Shown: piece after piece, positions 21,480 to 32,959 of the stretch
How positions within the stretch are numbered: position 1 is the stretch's first letter
How the letters are laid out: each line of letters opens with the position of its first letter
Assembly: GCA_951812925.1 (NCBI GenBank)
Contig: OX638371.1
Coordinates: 43,312,101-43,376,100 of the forward strand
Length of the DNA stretch: 64,000 nucleotides
DNA from: Calliopum simillimum
Taxonomy: Eukaryota > Arthropoda > Insecta > Diptera > Lauxaniidae
Direction of reading: 5' to 3'
Translations under genes and position numbers: made by a program
Notes under the pieces: generated by a model
The model's input: only the letters and a program-made list of their open reading frames with translations
Databases searched by the model: none
Told to the model about the DNA's origin: nothing

Positions 21480-22335
21480 ATTTTCTAATCACTGCAGTGT
21501 AAGGCATTTAATGTTTGTCCAGGCCAAAGGTTACAGCCTTACTAAAAAAACGTCTAGAAATTCAAACATTTCAGAAATTCGAATCACCTCAAAAACCAAG
21601 TGGTTCCAATTTGTGAGGGTATCTTGTATATCATTTTCCAAATAAAATTTTTTTCCTTATGCTCCCGTTCTCTTTGCTCATTCGATTTCCACAGAGAAAT
21701 ACATTTTTTATATCTTTAATACTGCTAACAATCAAGTGGAAATTATTGCTATTTTGCTACTTTGCAAGTCTAAATGCTCCGAATCGTGAACACGGCTGTT
21801 AATTTTTCAAAAGCAAGAGTCTTGTAAGCAAGACCAAATTATGAGAAATGTTTTGCGGTGATATATTAGCCGTATTCACGATCTTGTTTCATCGTAGCAA
21901 ATGCGAAAATATTTGCTTTACAAAAACAAATTTCACTAATTTTTCAAAAGTAAGAGTCTTGTAAGCAAGAAAAAATTTGGAATTCAAAAACCTATTGCAC
22001 TCTTGATTTGCAAGACTCTTTTGTGACTGATTATCCTTATTTCATGTGTGATTGGCAACAGCTCTTCATAACTGTTTAATGACATTTGAGTTTTTGACAT
22101 TCGTTTTTGTCACAAATTTAAAAAATATTGTAAACACATACATCCGTATTTATTAGATTTTTTTAAACCGTCGCTATTCTCTGGTTAAGTTGAACGAGAT
22201 TTAAAATTTTAAATCGAAGTTAAGCCACTGCTGCATGAAACCAGCCTTATATCAAATATCAATGATTCTATTACAATTTTCAAATGTTTTTTTGACTTTT
22301 TAAATAAAATAAATAGAGAAAATCAAAACAAACAA
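21480..22335. other. Repeats with paired 'agcaagagtcttgtaagcaag' phrases
   Basis: The phrase 'caagagtcttgtaagcaag' occurs at about 21812 and 21948 in direct order, and a partial inverse at about 22000-22015. A 'cgtgaacacggctg' phrase (about 21786) has an inverse at about 21868-21882. This suggests a small inverted-repeat element, but the ends are unclear. No gene. Confidence 0.4.
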
Positions 22336-22337
22336 TA

Positions 22338-22788
22338 GCTTTGTTTGACGAACTTAAATCAGAGTAGAGCAGAGTAGAGTAGCTTTTGAATACTGTCATT
22401 TGACTTTTAGAGCAGGTTAGAGTAGAGTAGGGCGGTGCAGAAATTTCGAAACACACAAAACAAACAACTTTGAGAAAATCAGCAAAAATTTATAAATATT
22501 TACATATTTTTACGTTAAAAATAATATATAAATATCAAAATTGACGAAAAATTTTAAATACATTCATTTTGTTTTGATTTTTCTTATGAAAATTTGCTGC
22601 TCCAACCTGCTCTACATAAAAATCTAGAGCAGAAAAGAGGAAAGGAGCAAACAGAGCAGATTGGAGCAGACTCATCGAACACTTTTCAGAGTAGAATAGA
22701 GCAACCTAGAGCAGAAAAAACTGTCATCGAACACTGTTGACTGCTCTAACTTGCTCTAGAGTACTCTAGAGCAATCATCAAACAAAGC
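22338..22788. mobile_element. TA-flanked MITE rich in AGAGCAGAGTAGAG motifs
   Basis: Ends read GCTTTGTTTGACGA on the left and its near-inverse on the right, each next to TA (22336-22337, 22789-22790). Clusters of GAGCAGAGTAGAG-like repeats lie near the left end, and their complements (CTGCTCTA) near the right. The element is 451 bp, with no coding capacity. Tc1/mariner-like by target only. Confidence 0.6.
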
Positions 22789-22790
22789 TA

Positions 22791-24090
22791 ATTTGTTTTG
22801 AAAATTCCATACAATTTTTATGAAATTGCAAATTGCAGAAATCGTTATTTTCAGGCTTATGTGTTACCAGGAAAGAGTGCAATTTCTTTTTTTTATAGCA
22901 TAACCTTCTCTGCTAAAATTTGCCAATTGTTAAAGGAGTGTGCATGCAGTATTTGCATACAATTGTACTCTTGCCTTCCGAGTTATCCTTCATTGAACTC
23001 CATGTAAAGAACTGAATTTGTAATATTGTATATAAGGACTTTATTTTAATAACTACAATATTCCTCAAAAAAATAATATAAATAAAATAGGTAATTTTTT
23101 TGATATTCAACCTTTTTAATGCCAATCATATTAAAATGTGACAACTCATCCAGTACTGATTCCGTTGATGAATCAATTTTAAGGACATCTTCCACATTTT
23201 TCACATAAAGTAATGTGATCCTTTCGATTGCTTTCCGATGCGTACATTTATTTCACCCAAAGAGAATAAGCTAAGAACAATGTGGTTAGATGACCTCAAC
23301 AAGAGGCTGCACTTGCTTGAGAATTAACCCGGCAAACAAAAGAAATATCGCCATCGCCGAGTTCAGCGTTCTTTGATTTTGCAGTATCCACAAATGCATT
23401 CGCGGCTGGATGTTATATCTCCAGCATCTTTATTATGGAAGTACGATCATTGGGAAGTGGAAATTAACTATCGGTTTTTTCGTTGTGATAGTTTAATGTG
23501 CAGTAGCAAAATTTTGTCTCTGCGGAATTGTGAAACGATATTTGTTTTTAATTTTTTATTTTAATTTTGATTTCAAAATTGTTTTAATTTTCGAACAATT
23601 CCTGTGTCACGTCAAATTTTTTTAACCGACGCTTGACTAGCTTTAAACCTGCTCGAATGCAGTTTAAAATTTAAACTGGGAATAAAATTGTTTATAAATC
23701 AGAATTTCATGTTAAACTTCGGAATAGCCTGATTCCATGGTTATACTTTTATTATAAATAGTTACGGCTGATATAACTTGCTAAGTTTTGTTTCGCTTCC
23801 GTTTAATAAGGATTCTTCGTTGGATTTTGCATTAAGCATATTGTTATGTATATAACATTAAAGAAGAAGTTAAGAACTCTGCGCTTACAATAGTACTTTG
23901 CCCAAGCTTAATGTTTTTCGGAACGTTTAGCATCTATTACGAATTTCATATAGCCTCCAAAATGTTAGAAAGATTTTTGTAAAAGCTTTAAATATATAAG
24001 AAAATTCCATAGACCGTTTCCACCTCAAATTGGATTGGGATTTATTGCTTTTTTTGTATATTTTGTATTTTCTAAGGAAAGGATATTATA
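22791..24090. other. No clear element; weak minus-strand coding-like segment at 23110-23240
   Basis: A minus-strand frame around 23110-23240 reads HRKAIERITLLYVKNVEDVL and continues with balanced composition for about 45 residues before stops on both sides. It does not match a family I can name and could be a fragment of a transposase or host exon. The rest is A+T-rich without features. Confidence 0.25.
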
Positions 24091-24094
24091 TTCT

Positions 24095-24313
24095 GGCCAA
24101 GGTTTTCGCAACTCGTATATGAAAACCCCAAAGTTGATATTTTTTTGTCGGAATGGTGATTTTTAGATACCTTTGTTATAATAATACTGCAAAAAAATTG
24201 CTTAAAAAAATTTAACATTTTTTTTTTCTTTTTGTATGTAAAAAAGTGTACCTTTTTATTATTATTTCAACAGTTATGTACATTATCCTTTATGTTGCGG
24301 TATTATTTCCATA

Positions 24314-24349
<36 letters not shown>

Positions 24350-24495
24350 TCTGATGTAAATTTTTTTAAACAAGTTTTTGCAGTACTATTTCCTTATAAC
24401 AAAGGTGTCTAAAAATCATCATTCAAAAAAAAAAAAAAAAAAAAATATCAACTTAGGGATTTTCATATACGAGTTAGGAAAACTTAAGCTTTTTT
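24095..24495. repeat. Inverted repeat centred on a 33-bp poly-A run
   Basis: The left arm contains 'ctcgtatatgaaaacccc', 'gttgatattttttt', 'tttttagataccttt' and 'actgcaaaaaa'. The right arm contains the complements of these in reverse order, ending 'catatacgagttaggaaaac'. The centre is an uninterrupted A run at 24315-24347. It is foldback-like; no target duplication was identified. Confidence 0.6.
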
Positions 24496-24499
24496 TTGA

Positions 24500-25170
24500 C
24501 GTCTAGTGGGCACAAAATAAAGTTAAGAAAATTGTCACGTGACTTTTTAGAAAAAAAATTCTCGTGGCTCTCACAAGTATTTAGCGCAAACTAAATCTTT
24601 TGGAAAACGTTTGCTTTTCATCTACTTTTCCATAAAAAAACAATTAAAAGAAAAAAAATTATTTTTTGAGAAAATCACCTTTTAAGATTTTTCAAAAAAT
24701 GCCCGGCATTTGGGTATTCCCATGTAAATGTGGACAAGGTATTGAAAAATTTCACACTTCTTTTAAACCTTCAAGTATATCCAAACTAATGTTTAATTAA
24801 AGAAACATTACCATTTAGTGCCAAAATTAAGATTTGACATTGTAATTGGTTATTATCGCTTTTTTTAGGTAATGTCTGCACATCAGAAGAAGTAAAAACG
24901 GGCAGCAAACTAAAACGGTACTGCGAGGAAGTATATAAATCTGGTGGTGACGCTTATAGTTGTGATGATAATATACCATGTGTATTAAAACCTTTAATAA
25001 TTCCAATCGCGATATAATAGACTTAGTTGATAAATTATTAAATTTTGATTTAATTTTGGTTCCTGTGCATAAAAGTCTGAAGTAGTTTTTTATTATTCTT
25101 ATATTTTGACTCAATTTTAATTTTTATTCCTAAGAACAAAAAAAAAAAAAATGCCCATGTATTGATCTAA
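24500..25170. other. A+T-rich DNA, nothing recognised
   Basis: No gene, no element boundary. Only scattered poly-A and poly-T runs. Confidence 0.35.
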
Positions 25171-25179
25171 AAATCGATA

Positions 25180-25531
25180 GTAACGTGAGTTACCAATTTT
25201 TTGTAACGCGAGTTACCATATAATTTTTTCATTATTTTAAAAAATATGATTTAATATTGTTGTTTCTAATAAAGAAATATTTATTGATATCTCGCTGCCT
25301 TCATTTATGTCTAATGTAAAGAAATGTACCCACAACGCGTAACGCGAGTTACCAGCACAATTTACTATTTTGCTGGTGAAATATTAAGTTGTCACTGAAA
25401 ATTTCAACTAACCTATAACAGGAACAAAATATTATGTTCATTAAGAATCAAATTTTTTTAGTTAATCCAAAGGATGAGCCTCAAAAGCTTCATTAAACTC
25501 TTAAAAACTTTTATTTGTAACGCGAGTTACC
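25180..25531. repeat. Cluster of four GTAACGCGAGTTACC motifs
   Basis: Copies begin at 25180 (one mismatch, GTAACGTGAGTTACC), 25203, 25339 and 25517, all in the same orientation. Each motif is an imperfect palindrome (GTAAC...GTTAC) with a CpG-containing centre. Spacing is 23, 136 and 178 bp. This resembles a set of binding sites or the subterminal repeats of an undefined element. Confidence 0.6.
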
Positions 25532-25739
25532 ATGGAATTACCCATTCTGTAAATTTTTTAAAATTTAAAAATGGAAATCAAAATAATTTTTAAAATGCTA
25601 CAAGAATCCGAAAACAAAAATTAAAAAAACTATTTTTGACAAAATGGCGGAACTTAGAAAAAAAAATTACATCTATTTTTCGCAAAAACACTACTATCAC
25701 ACTCTGAATTTCCATGCCCATAACATGAAAAAAAAAAAA

Positions 25740-26955
25740 AATTTTTGCGCAAAACCAATAACGCTTCTTCACCTAGAACCACTTGATATTTTTGCCAGAA
25801 GCATGGCCGCGAAAATTGCAATTATACTTAAAGAATTGAGTTTCTGGAAATCCAAATCTTTTGGTCATAATAGTATCTTACTCAAATTTATGGATTGTGA
25901 TGTAACAGGTGATACTGACTACTTCTTACCACACTTTCTCTTCCCAACTTCCAGGTGGTAATACTTGAAAGAGAAAATTGAGCTCCTTTAAACACATCCT
26001 TTGAAATATACACAGATGGGTCAAAATTGGATACAGGCACTGGATCAGGCATTTATTCTAAGTCTTTAGACTTAGCAAAATCTTACAGACTACCAAACGA
26101 CTGTAGTGTCTTTCAGGCAGAGATTTATGCTGTTCTTAAAGCTTGCGAAATCCTCAATGCTCATAAGTCCCAATTTCCTGGAAGCGTTGTTATTTTCATT
26201 GATAGCCAGGCCGCTATTAAAGCAATCTCATCAAATTATGTATATCACGTCAAAACTTGTGTTAAGCTGTAGGAATATCCTTTGCGATATTAGCGAGGAC
26301 TATAATTTAACACTTTGCTGTGTTCCAGGTCTTAGTAATTTCGAAGGCAACAAAATTGCAGATGACCTGACTAAAATAGGGTCAAACCAAAATACCCTTT
26401 TGGCTGACCTATCAATAAAAAAAACCCATTAGCGTAATCAAGGGAAAAATATAAAATAAATGTATTCAGCTTGCTAATTCTAGATGGTCAAATCTTCAAG
26501 CTTGCAATCATATTAGATCTATTTGGCCATCATATAGTATAAATCGTACTAATTTTTTAATGGCAATGGAGAAACATAATGTACGGATCTTAATTGGTGC
26601 TATTACTGGACATTGTGCTATGGGAATCCATGCATCTCGCTTAGGTTTCTCAAACATTGGCGACCTTGGTAGAAGTTGTAAAGACCCTAATATGGAAGAA
26701 ACAGTCTTTCATTTCTTTTTTGAATGTCCAGCGCTTGCGCTTCGACGTAGAAAGAATTTTGGTCATTTCAATTTGGAATCGCTTGACTCACTGTCTGAGG
26801 TTTGTCCTTAATCCATATGGAAGTATATATGTACATCCAAGTGGTTCTCTTAGACTTTCTTTGCTAAAGCTCTTAGTATCGGGTATACAATGGGCCTTTT
26901 CTCGAGGCCTAAGTTAATGATGACAACATGTTCATCTTCCGGATCTATCCTAACC
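25740..26955 (+). mobile_element. 3' fragment of an RNase-H-bearing LINE
   Basis: The segment begins abruptly in the post-RT region, runs through RNase H and a C-terminal Cys/His segment, and ends in a CCTAACCTAACCT tail. The beginning is truncated near 25740, as is usual for retrotransposed LINE copies. Confidence 0.75.
25755..26915 (+). pseudogene. LINE ORF2 C-terminal remnant (RT connection, RNase H, zinc-knuckle-like end)
   Basis: Frame pieces in order: a post-RT segment TLLHLEPLDIFARS-AAK and GHNSIL (about 25755-25960); RNase H with EIYTDGSK (D), FQAEIYAVLKACE (E) and FIDSQAAIKA (D) (about 26005-26270); a frameshift near 26250 into a frame with CVPGLSNFEGNKIADDL (about 26270-26430); then ILIGAITGHCAMGIHASRLGF and ETVFHFFFECPAL (about 26560-26810), and after another break the terminal residues to about 26915. 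At least two frameshifts and several stops make it non-functional. The layout fits I-, R1- or LOA-group LINEs. Confidence 0.8.
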
Positions 26956-26989
26956 TAACCTAGGTGTCATTTTTGTACCTTATTAAGAA

Positions 26990-27580
26990 AAGGCTAAAAA
27001 TGACCCACATGTGTGGGTTGTAGAGGGATAAAGTTTTCTACAAAAATATTCCTCGTAATGTCTTGCATAAGTTTGCTGAACACATGATACACCTCGGATG
27101 TAAGGATCATATGAGGGGTATAGAAGCAAAGGCAGCAATTTCCATTTTATTTATGAACGTGTTTGATCACAAGCTACCGTCAAATGCAACTAGATGTCAC
27201 TACCAAACATGTCCATGATTAAAGGAGAGACTGTCGTCTTTGATTCTGTACCTCTATGATCGTACCATCTTCTTGCATTTGATGATAACTTGGAGTAAAC
27301 CTTAACAGACACACTCAGAAAAAAAATGGAGATCGCTGCCTTTGCTTCTATACCCCTCATAAAGTTAAGTTCATCGACTTAGCACAAGAATGCGTTATTT
27401 CTCTTTTTTTTTTCATGTATGTACAGTGGATTGAAAAACTTCAAAAATCGATTAAAAAAAATCTGACGTGCTGGAGAAAAACGACAAGACACGGGTATTT
27501 TTTTTTAATGTCTACTTTAAGAATTTTTTGGATTTTCTCATGTGTTTTACAAAAAGTTTGAAATGAAATGACCGGATTAA
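26990..27580 (+). repeat. Copy of the 38-40 kb palindrome arm, split by a MITE
   Basis: This matches the right arm of the palindrome at about 39000-39330: the 'gacc-acatgtg-ggg' centre, 'ttttctacaaaaatattcctcg', 'gcataagttt-ctgaacac', 'ggatgtaaggatcatat', then after the MITE 'ttcatcga-tta-cacaagaatgcgtta' and 'atgta-gtggatt'. The uninterrupted versions at about 31640-31700 and 39110-39170 show the empty site. Confidence 0.75.
27113..27358. mobile_element. 246-bp MITE with GAGGGGTATAGAAGCAAAGG termini
   Basis: The inverted ends GAGGGGTATAGAAGCAAAGG match over 20 bases and continue (GCAG-ATTTCCATTTT) with a mismatch. The flanks read 'tcatat' on the left and 'ataaag' on the right; the same host repeat without the MITE occurs at about 31660 and 39120 as 'ggatcatatagttaaattc'. 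The duplication appears to be AT or ATA. No coding capacity. Confidence 0.7.
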
Positions 27581-27589
27581 ATTTAAAAT

Positions 27590-29390
27590 TTAGGGCGGTA
27601 CTACACCATGACTATCTACAAATTTATAGCCTAGCACATTCTTCATTCTATGCTAATGCCCATCATTTCCAAAAATTTCACTAAAATCGCTACAGCCGTT
27701 CTTGAGAAAAATACAATTTCAGGACGTGAAAGGAGGGAAGATATCTCATAAACCATACGAGCTCCAAAATGTTTCTGATTTTAAATAAAATAAAAACAAA
27801 TTTTTGAAACAAAAAAATTCAAAACCGGAGCTCTTCCTGAGTACTTCCGACGAAAAGGAATACTGCATACTGTTTTTTTCTCCAAAATACTGCAAAACAC
27901 AACAAAACATACCGAAATACTGCGAAAAAATTTTTAATTTCAAATTTATCGGACTTGGAGGTAATGCACTAAATTTAAAGCTCATTGATCTTTTCACTAC
28001 CATAAATAAAATTTTTCCAATACCACTAAATGAAGTTGGAGATAGTGATAAATTTATTTCATTGAACTTACAGTGAAAGAAATTTCTCTATCACTAAATT
28101 TAGTGGGATTTTTATTGAAAATTGTTAATTAAATTTAGTGAAAATTAAAACATTTTCTAGTGAAAGATTTTTCACTAACACTTAATAAATTTCTTAATAG
28201 TGAAGATTTTTTCACTAGCACTTAATTTCGTGAAAAATAAAATTTAATGCAAAACTCCTGAGTGTAAAATTTTTCTATCGACACAAGAAATTTTCTGCTA
28301 AACATCGAAATACGTTCCTTGGCTTACGATTAAGCTTTTACAAAATATTTTGGTTCTGGTGATTACTTTTATAGTCAAGCCTAGTATTTTTTTTTAATAG
28401 TATGGAAATCTTTGTTGTTTGGCTAAAAATTTACAAAAAAAAAAAAAAAACTTAAAAAATGTTTAAGTTCTGCATCAAAAGTTTTTGGAAAAGTTGGTAT
28501 CTGTCCTAGGACATAGATTTTAGAAAAATTTCAAATTTCAATGTGGCAACCGGTTTTTTTGTTTTATGTAGCCAATTATAATAGGACATAGATTTTAGAA
28601 AAATCTCAAATTTCAATGTGTCACCCGTTTTTTTTTTGTTTTATGTAGCCAATTAAAATAGATTTCCAGACAATTATTGTGTTTTTGTCTAAAAAATTCT
28701 AGCCTTAATAAAGTTCTCACCAGAACCAAAATATTTAGTGAAAAGTGTAACAATAAGTTAAGGAATATATTTCAATGGTTACCAGAGGATTTCTTTTGGC
28801 GACCGACTTTAATACACATATACACATATATAAAATATATACTGCGAAAACTACTGTTTTTTTCATATGAATATACTGTTTTTAATACTTTTGGGTGAAA
28901 TATACTGTTATTGGCACAAAAAAAGATACGATCGTAATGCATACTTGATGTGACAATGCGCGAGACGAAAATAAATGAACTTCTTTACTTCAGCTGAAAG
29001 CTTATGCCTGGCCTTATACAGCAACCCATTGAACATGCCCAATTTATATTCCGCCAGCTCAAGAAGCAATCAATTTTGACGTCAAGAAATTTGATGCAAT
29101 TTACCTCACTTATTATGACTCCATTATGGAGAGTATCAAGACTAGTCACTCACTTTCGTTTGCTCAAGAAACAAATAACATTCGTTTTATTTACATTAGA
29201 TGTAATTTATTCAAACGAAAAAATTCGTCGAGGATAGCCATATCTTAGAACGCCCACAGCAGGCAAAACTCTTTGTTTACTCAAGAGGAAGGCATCTTAC
29301 GAAAAAAGCGTTTAAAAGCCAAAAACTCTCATCCAACGACCGAATACCATCTTGAGTCACACATCATTTTAAAGCTTTTAAATTATGCTT
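27590..29390. repeat. Unclassified repeats
   Basis: About 27590-27790 is the inverse of about 40190-40500 (phrases 'atgctaatg-ccatcattttcc'-like and 'gctccaaaatgtttctgatttt'). About 28060-28250 holds several CACTAAATTTAGTG-like half-palindromes. About 28500-28660 has a direct duplication of the phrase 'aggacatagattttagaaaaat' at 28508 and 28583. About 29265-29390 resembles the inner repeat of the 42.5-44.3 kb hAT element ('tcaagaggaaggc', 'aaaaactctcat'). No gene. Confidence 0.45.
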
Positions 29391-29399
29391 TAATTTGAA

Positions 29400-29930
29400 G
29401 TACTTTTAAAAAAAATTTAAGGGGGGTTTTTAAAAAAAAGACATTTTAATTTCGTTAAGTCTGGTAAGCAACTTTAAAGTCCTAATCTTTGCCTTTAAAA
29501 CCTAATTTAAATTATGTTGATATCTTTTTTTTCGTCAAAAAGATCCTAACCTAAAAAGACACAAAAGTGCAAAAAACCCGTTTAGCCAATATTTCGGTCT
29601 ACGATATCTCTTACAAGCATGAAGATATAAACATAATTTAAATTAGATTTTAAAGGAAAAGATCATGACTTTCAAGTATTTTAACCACAATTAACGAATA
29701 AATGATATGTTACATAGTTATATAGCTTCAAAACATGGCAAAAAACGACTTTTTTCGGCTTTTAGATTAGAATATCTCAAAAACTATACACGATAGAGCG
29801 ATTCTGAGGTCGGATTCGCTTGAAGCATCGCAAAACACATCGAATGTGATTATTTTGATTTTTGTTTAATGTAGTTAAAAAAAAAAATTTTATTTTTTTG
29901 TATGGGAAAATGCCCCAATTGGAAAAGGGA
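29400..29930. repeat. Member of a palindromic family also at 37.3-37.9 and 55.8-56.8 kb
   Basis: Diagnostic phrases: 'aatttaaattatgttgatatcttttttt', 'tcctaacctaaaaagac', 'cgatatctc', 'atacacgatagagcgattctga'. The same phrases, some in inverted order, occur at about 37440-37810 and 55900-56790. The element folds on itself around the 'caatatttcggtctacgatatc' tract. No coding capacity. Confidence 0.6.
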
Positions 29931-30239
29931 TTATCTTTAAAAAAGCGCCACCTCTATAATTTTATTTTTTGCATAGAATTACTTCTATTGACATCTATAA
30001 TAAGAATTTACAAAAAAATCCGAGGTACATCAAAATTATATTTAAATTCTCCCACAAGCACCGTGTATATGCGTAACTTTTTTTACTTTTTTTTTTTTTT
30101 TGACGTGCACCCTTCCAATTTTTGATTCTTATATAAAAAGTGACCTCTCCACCAAGTTTGGTGAATGTGCCTCAAAAACTGTAGAATTCCACAATTTTTG
30201 AGAATTCCTCATATAACACATTTAAATACAAATATTAGT

Positions 30240-30440
30240 TCTTGAGATATTTGTATTTAAATGGAACTATCTTTTTTTTTGGTCCGAAAACCGAAAATGA
30301 CCGATATCTCGAAAATGACAAGAAATAAAAAAAAATAAGGCGATTTTCGGAATCAGCAGCCCATTTTACATATAAAATGAATAATGGCATTCCCTGGGGA
30401 AAAAATTTTTGCTCATTTGTTGCATAGTGTAATTAATGAA
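30240..30440 (+). repeat. Partial copy of the 38-40 kb palindrome arm
   Basis: Shares 'cttgagatatttgtatttaa', 'ggaactatctttttttt', 'gaccgatatctcgaaaa' and 'cgattttcggaatcagcagcccatttt' with about 32190-32370 and 39680-39840. Ends not defined. Confidence 0.7.
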
Positions 30441-30449
30441 AATAATCGA

Positions 30450-30850
30450 TGCATAAAATAAATTGAACAAAAAAAAAGTCAAATAAACGATAACTGTGTT
30501 GCGAATGATCGTAAACATCTTAAGCCGAAACCATAAAATCCTTAGACCAGTGATCGGCACTGCATAGCTCCATTGAGAACTCTATTTCTTATCTATCTCT
30601 GTCTTACTTTTTCTATCTCCTATTTATCTCCTCTCTCTTACATTAACTCTCTTTCTTAATTTTGCCAACCACTGTCTTATGTGGTAGACAGACGACAGCA
30701 AATGCAAATGAAAATTTTACCCTGACAGACAACAGTTTCTGACAGCTTCTGCATTTAGTAAACAGCTGATTTGTTTGTTTACTTGTTTTTTTGACTGCAC
30801 CTGCTGATAGTCCTCGAACCAGTTAGTGCGTTTTTTTTTTATTCCGGTCT
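30450..30850. other. Non-repetitive-looking DNA, no gene seen
   Basis: About 30547 begins CAGTGATCGGCACTG, which could be a hAT-type terminus, but I found no partner end or target duplication. CT-rich tracts follow. No open frame of interest. Confidence 0.3.
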
Positions 30851-30854
30851 TAAA

Positions 30855-31275
30855 ATGAAAAAATTTCATCAGTAGCCCATTGCCTTCAAAACGATCTCTT
30901 AAAAAGTGCCATATTATACTTTCTTCAAAAGTTATTGCAGATTTAAGATGATATCATGAAATCCAAAGTTGTGTCGCTTTACCCGTTTTATGGGATTTCA
31001 AGATGTCATCTTAAATCGGCCATAACTTTTAAAAGAACTATCGTGTGACATCTTTTAAGAGCTCATTTTGAAGAAACATACACGTGATACATTTGGTAGA
31101 AAAAATAGTGAAAATTTTGTGCAGTTTACATCTAACCTCAAAAATAGCCAAAATAGAAATTTTTCATGAGGTGATGGGTCAATTCTGACCTCGGATTTGG
31201 ATACTACGCATGAAGTTACTTCGGAAATGCTTTAAAACAAATCCTTGCTGGCATGTGTTATTAATTTATAAAATT
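30855..31275 (+). repeat. Transib-like family copy (internal part)
   Basis: Colinear with about 61990-62400 inside the Transib-like element of the minus-strand LINE: 'ttgccttcaaaacga', 'cttcaaaagttattgcagat', 'catcttaaatcggccataact', 'gctcattttgaagaaaca', 'gttacttcggaaatgctt'. It folds on itself. The terminal repeats were not located, so this copy appears truncated. Confidence 0.65.
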
Positions 31276-31419
31276 TATTACGTAGAGTGATGTAGACAGA
31301 CGGGGGCCACAGGTTGGAGTGGGCCACCCAAGTAATTTTAAGATTAGTGACATCTATGTCAAAACGCGCACATTAATTATCGTATTTTGACGCGAGGTCA
31401 CTTTTTATAAGGGGGGTTA

Positions 31420-32400
31420 TAAACCTGCTTTCGCACTGTCCAGAGAAACGTGCTGTAGATTTTGGCGAGAAAGTTTTCACCCTCGTACCCTTTCATACGA
31501 TTTGTGATCGAATTTTTACGAGAAATACTCAGGTAAATATGCAATATGTTAGTTAAACATATTATCTTTGGAATGAAAAGTGATTTTTGCCCATTATTCA
31601 CGTTGTGTTTTTGTGGAATGTTTACTGAACACATGATACACCTCAGATGTAAGGATCATATAGTTAAATTCATCGATTTAACACAAGAATGCGTTATTTT
31701 TGTTTTTTTCATGTACAGTGGATTAAAAAACTTCAAAAATCGATTAAAAAAAAATCTGAAGTGCTAAAGAAAAACGACGAGACACGGGTATTTTTTTTCA
31801 ACGGCTACTTAAAGAATTTTTTGGATTTTCTTATGTGTTTCACAAAAAGTTTCAACTTATCGAGCAGTTTATTACAAAAAAACAAAAAAAAAAATAGCCA
31901 AAAGCGCATTTTAGTAATTTATCAATGAATTGTATACAACTCTTACATTTTTCAATCGATTTCCTTAAGTAGTATCTTATTTGCTTTACAAATGATTTTT
32001 AAAACTTTTTTTCTTGTATAAATCTGCAGTTGATTTTGATTTTTTTTAATTTTTTCGGAAAAAATTAATTTTTTTTTCAGAAATCAACTTATTTCTCCGA
32101 AACTAACAAACCAACCAAAAAGTGATGTGAATATCATTTATAGGTAATTTAATTACCTTTAATATGACATGTTTAAACACAAACATTGGTTCTTGAGATA
32201 TTTATATTTAAGTGGAACTATCTTTTTTTTTTGTCCAAAAACCGATAATCACCGATATCTCGAAAACGACACGAAATAAAAAAAAAATAATGCGATTTTC
32301 GGAATCAGCAGCCTATTTTACATATACAATGAATAATGGCATTCAATGGGAAAAACATTTTTAATCATTTGTAAACTAGTGTAATTGCTCGAATAAAAAA
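31420..32400 (+). repeat. Copy of the 38-40 kb palindrome arm
   Basis: From about 31620 it follows the right arm at 39080-39850 nearly base for base for long stretches: 'ctgaacacatgatacacctcagatgtaaggatcatatag', 'cgatttaacacaagaatgcgttat' as separate landmarks, then 'acgggtattttttttca', 'aattaccttt-aatatgacat', 'cgatatctcgaaaacgacacg' and 'tttcggaatcagcagcc'. It carries the site that is occupied by a MITE in the 27.1-kb copy. Confidence 0.75.
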
Positions 32401-32766
32401 AAATCTAGGAGTAGAGGGGCTCCCCTATACAACTACACCCGGGCTCGTAATTTTTTTTCTTACACTTCTTTTTTTAAGCTTTTAATTCTAAGAAAGAATA
32501 TGAAATCAAAAATTGCCGCTTGAATCTAGTTTCGGGGGTATAACCATCAGAAGATCCGGATATAGCATTTAGAAAAACCGGTACAAGTTGGATACCATCT
32601 GATGGTTTTCAAAAATATTGGTGTCACATGAAAGATATTTTAATAAGCTATGTATTGTATTACAAAAGTTTTGAATTTGTCATGCATTATTTATTTGCGC
32701 TTCGGTTTCCCCTGTAAAAAGTTGAAGAATAAATTCGCTCAAAAATGTCGAAATATTCCCACCTTA

Positions 32767-32955
32767 CCCAGTGTGCCAGACGGTTCAAATCTTCGCTTTT
32801 TTATCCGTTACGGATCCGTTACTGATCCGTTGGTGGGAGAGATTCCTAAAAAAAAAGCGAATCGTTTTTTTTTTTGGAATTTCTCCCGCAAACGGATCAG
32901 TAACGGATCCGTAACGGGTAAAAAAGCGAAGATTTGAACCGTCTGGCATACTGGG
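32767..32955. mobile_element. 189-bp near-perfect palindromic MITE
   Basis: The ends CCCAGTGTGCCAGACGG are inverted repeats that extend inward about 70 bases per arm ('ttcaaatcttcgctttttta', 'ccgttacggatccgttac', 'gatccgtt'). They are flanked by TA (32765-32766, 32956-32957). The centre is an A/T run near 32855-32875. Tc1/mariner-type by target only. No coding capacity. Confidence 0.85.
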
Positions 32956-32959
32956 TAAT

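Noticed and set aside
25180..25531. CRISPR-like array
   Set aside because: Spacing between the four motifs is irregular (23, 136, 178 bp) and the DNA is eukaryotic.
30547..30570. Left end of a hAT element (CAGTGATCGGCA)
   Set aside because: No inverted partner end or 8-bp duplication could be found nearby.
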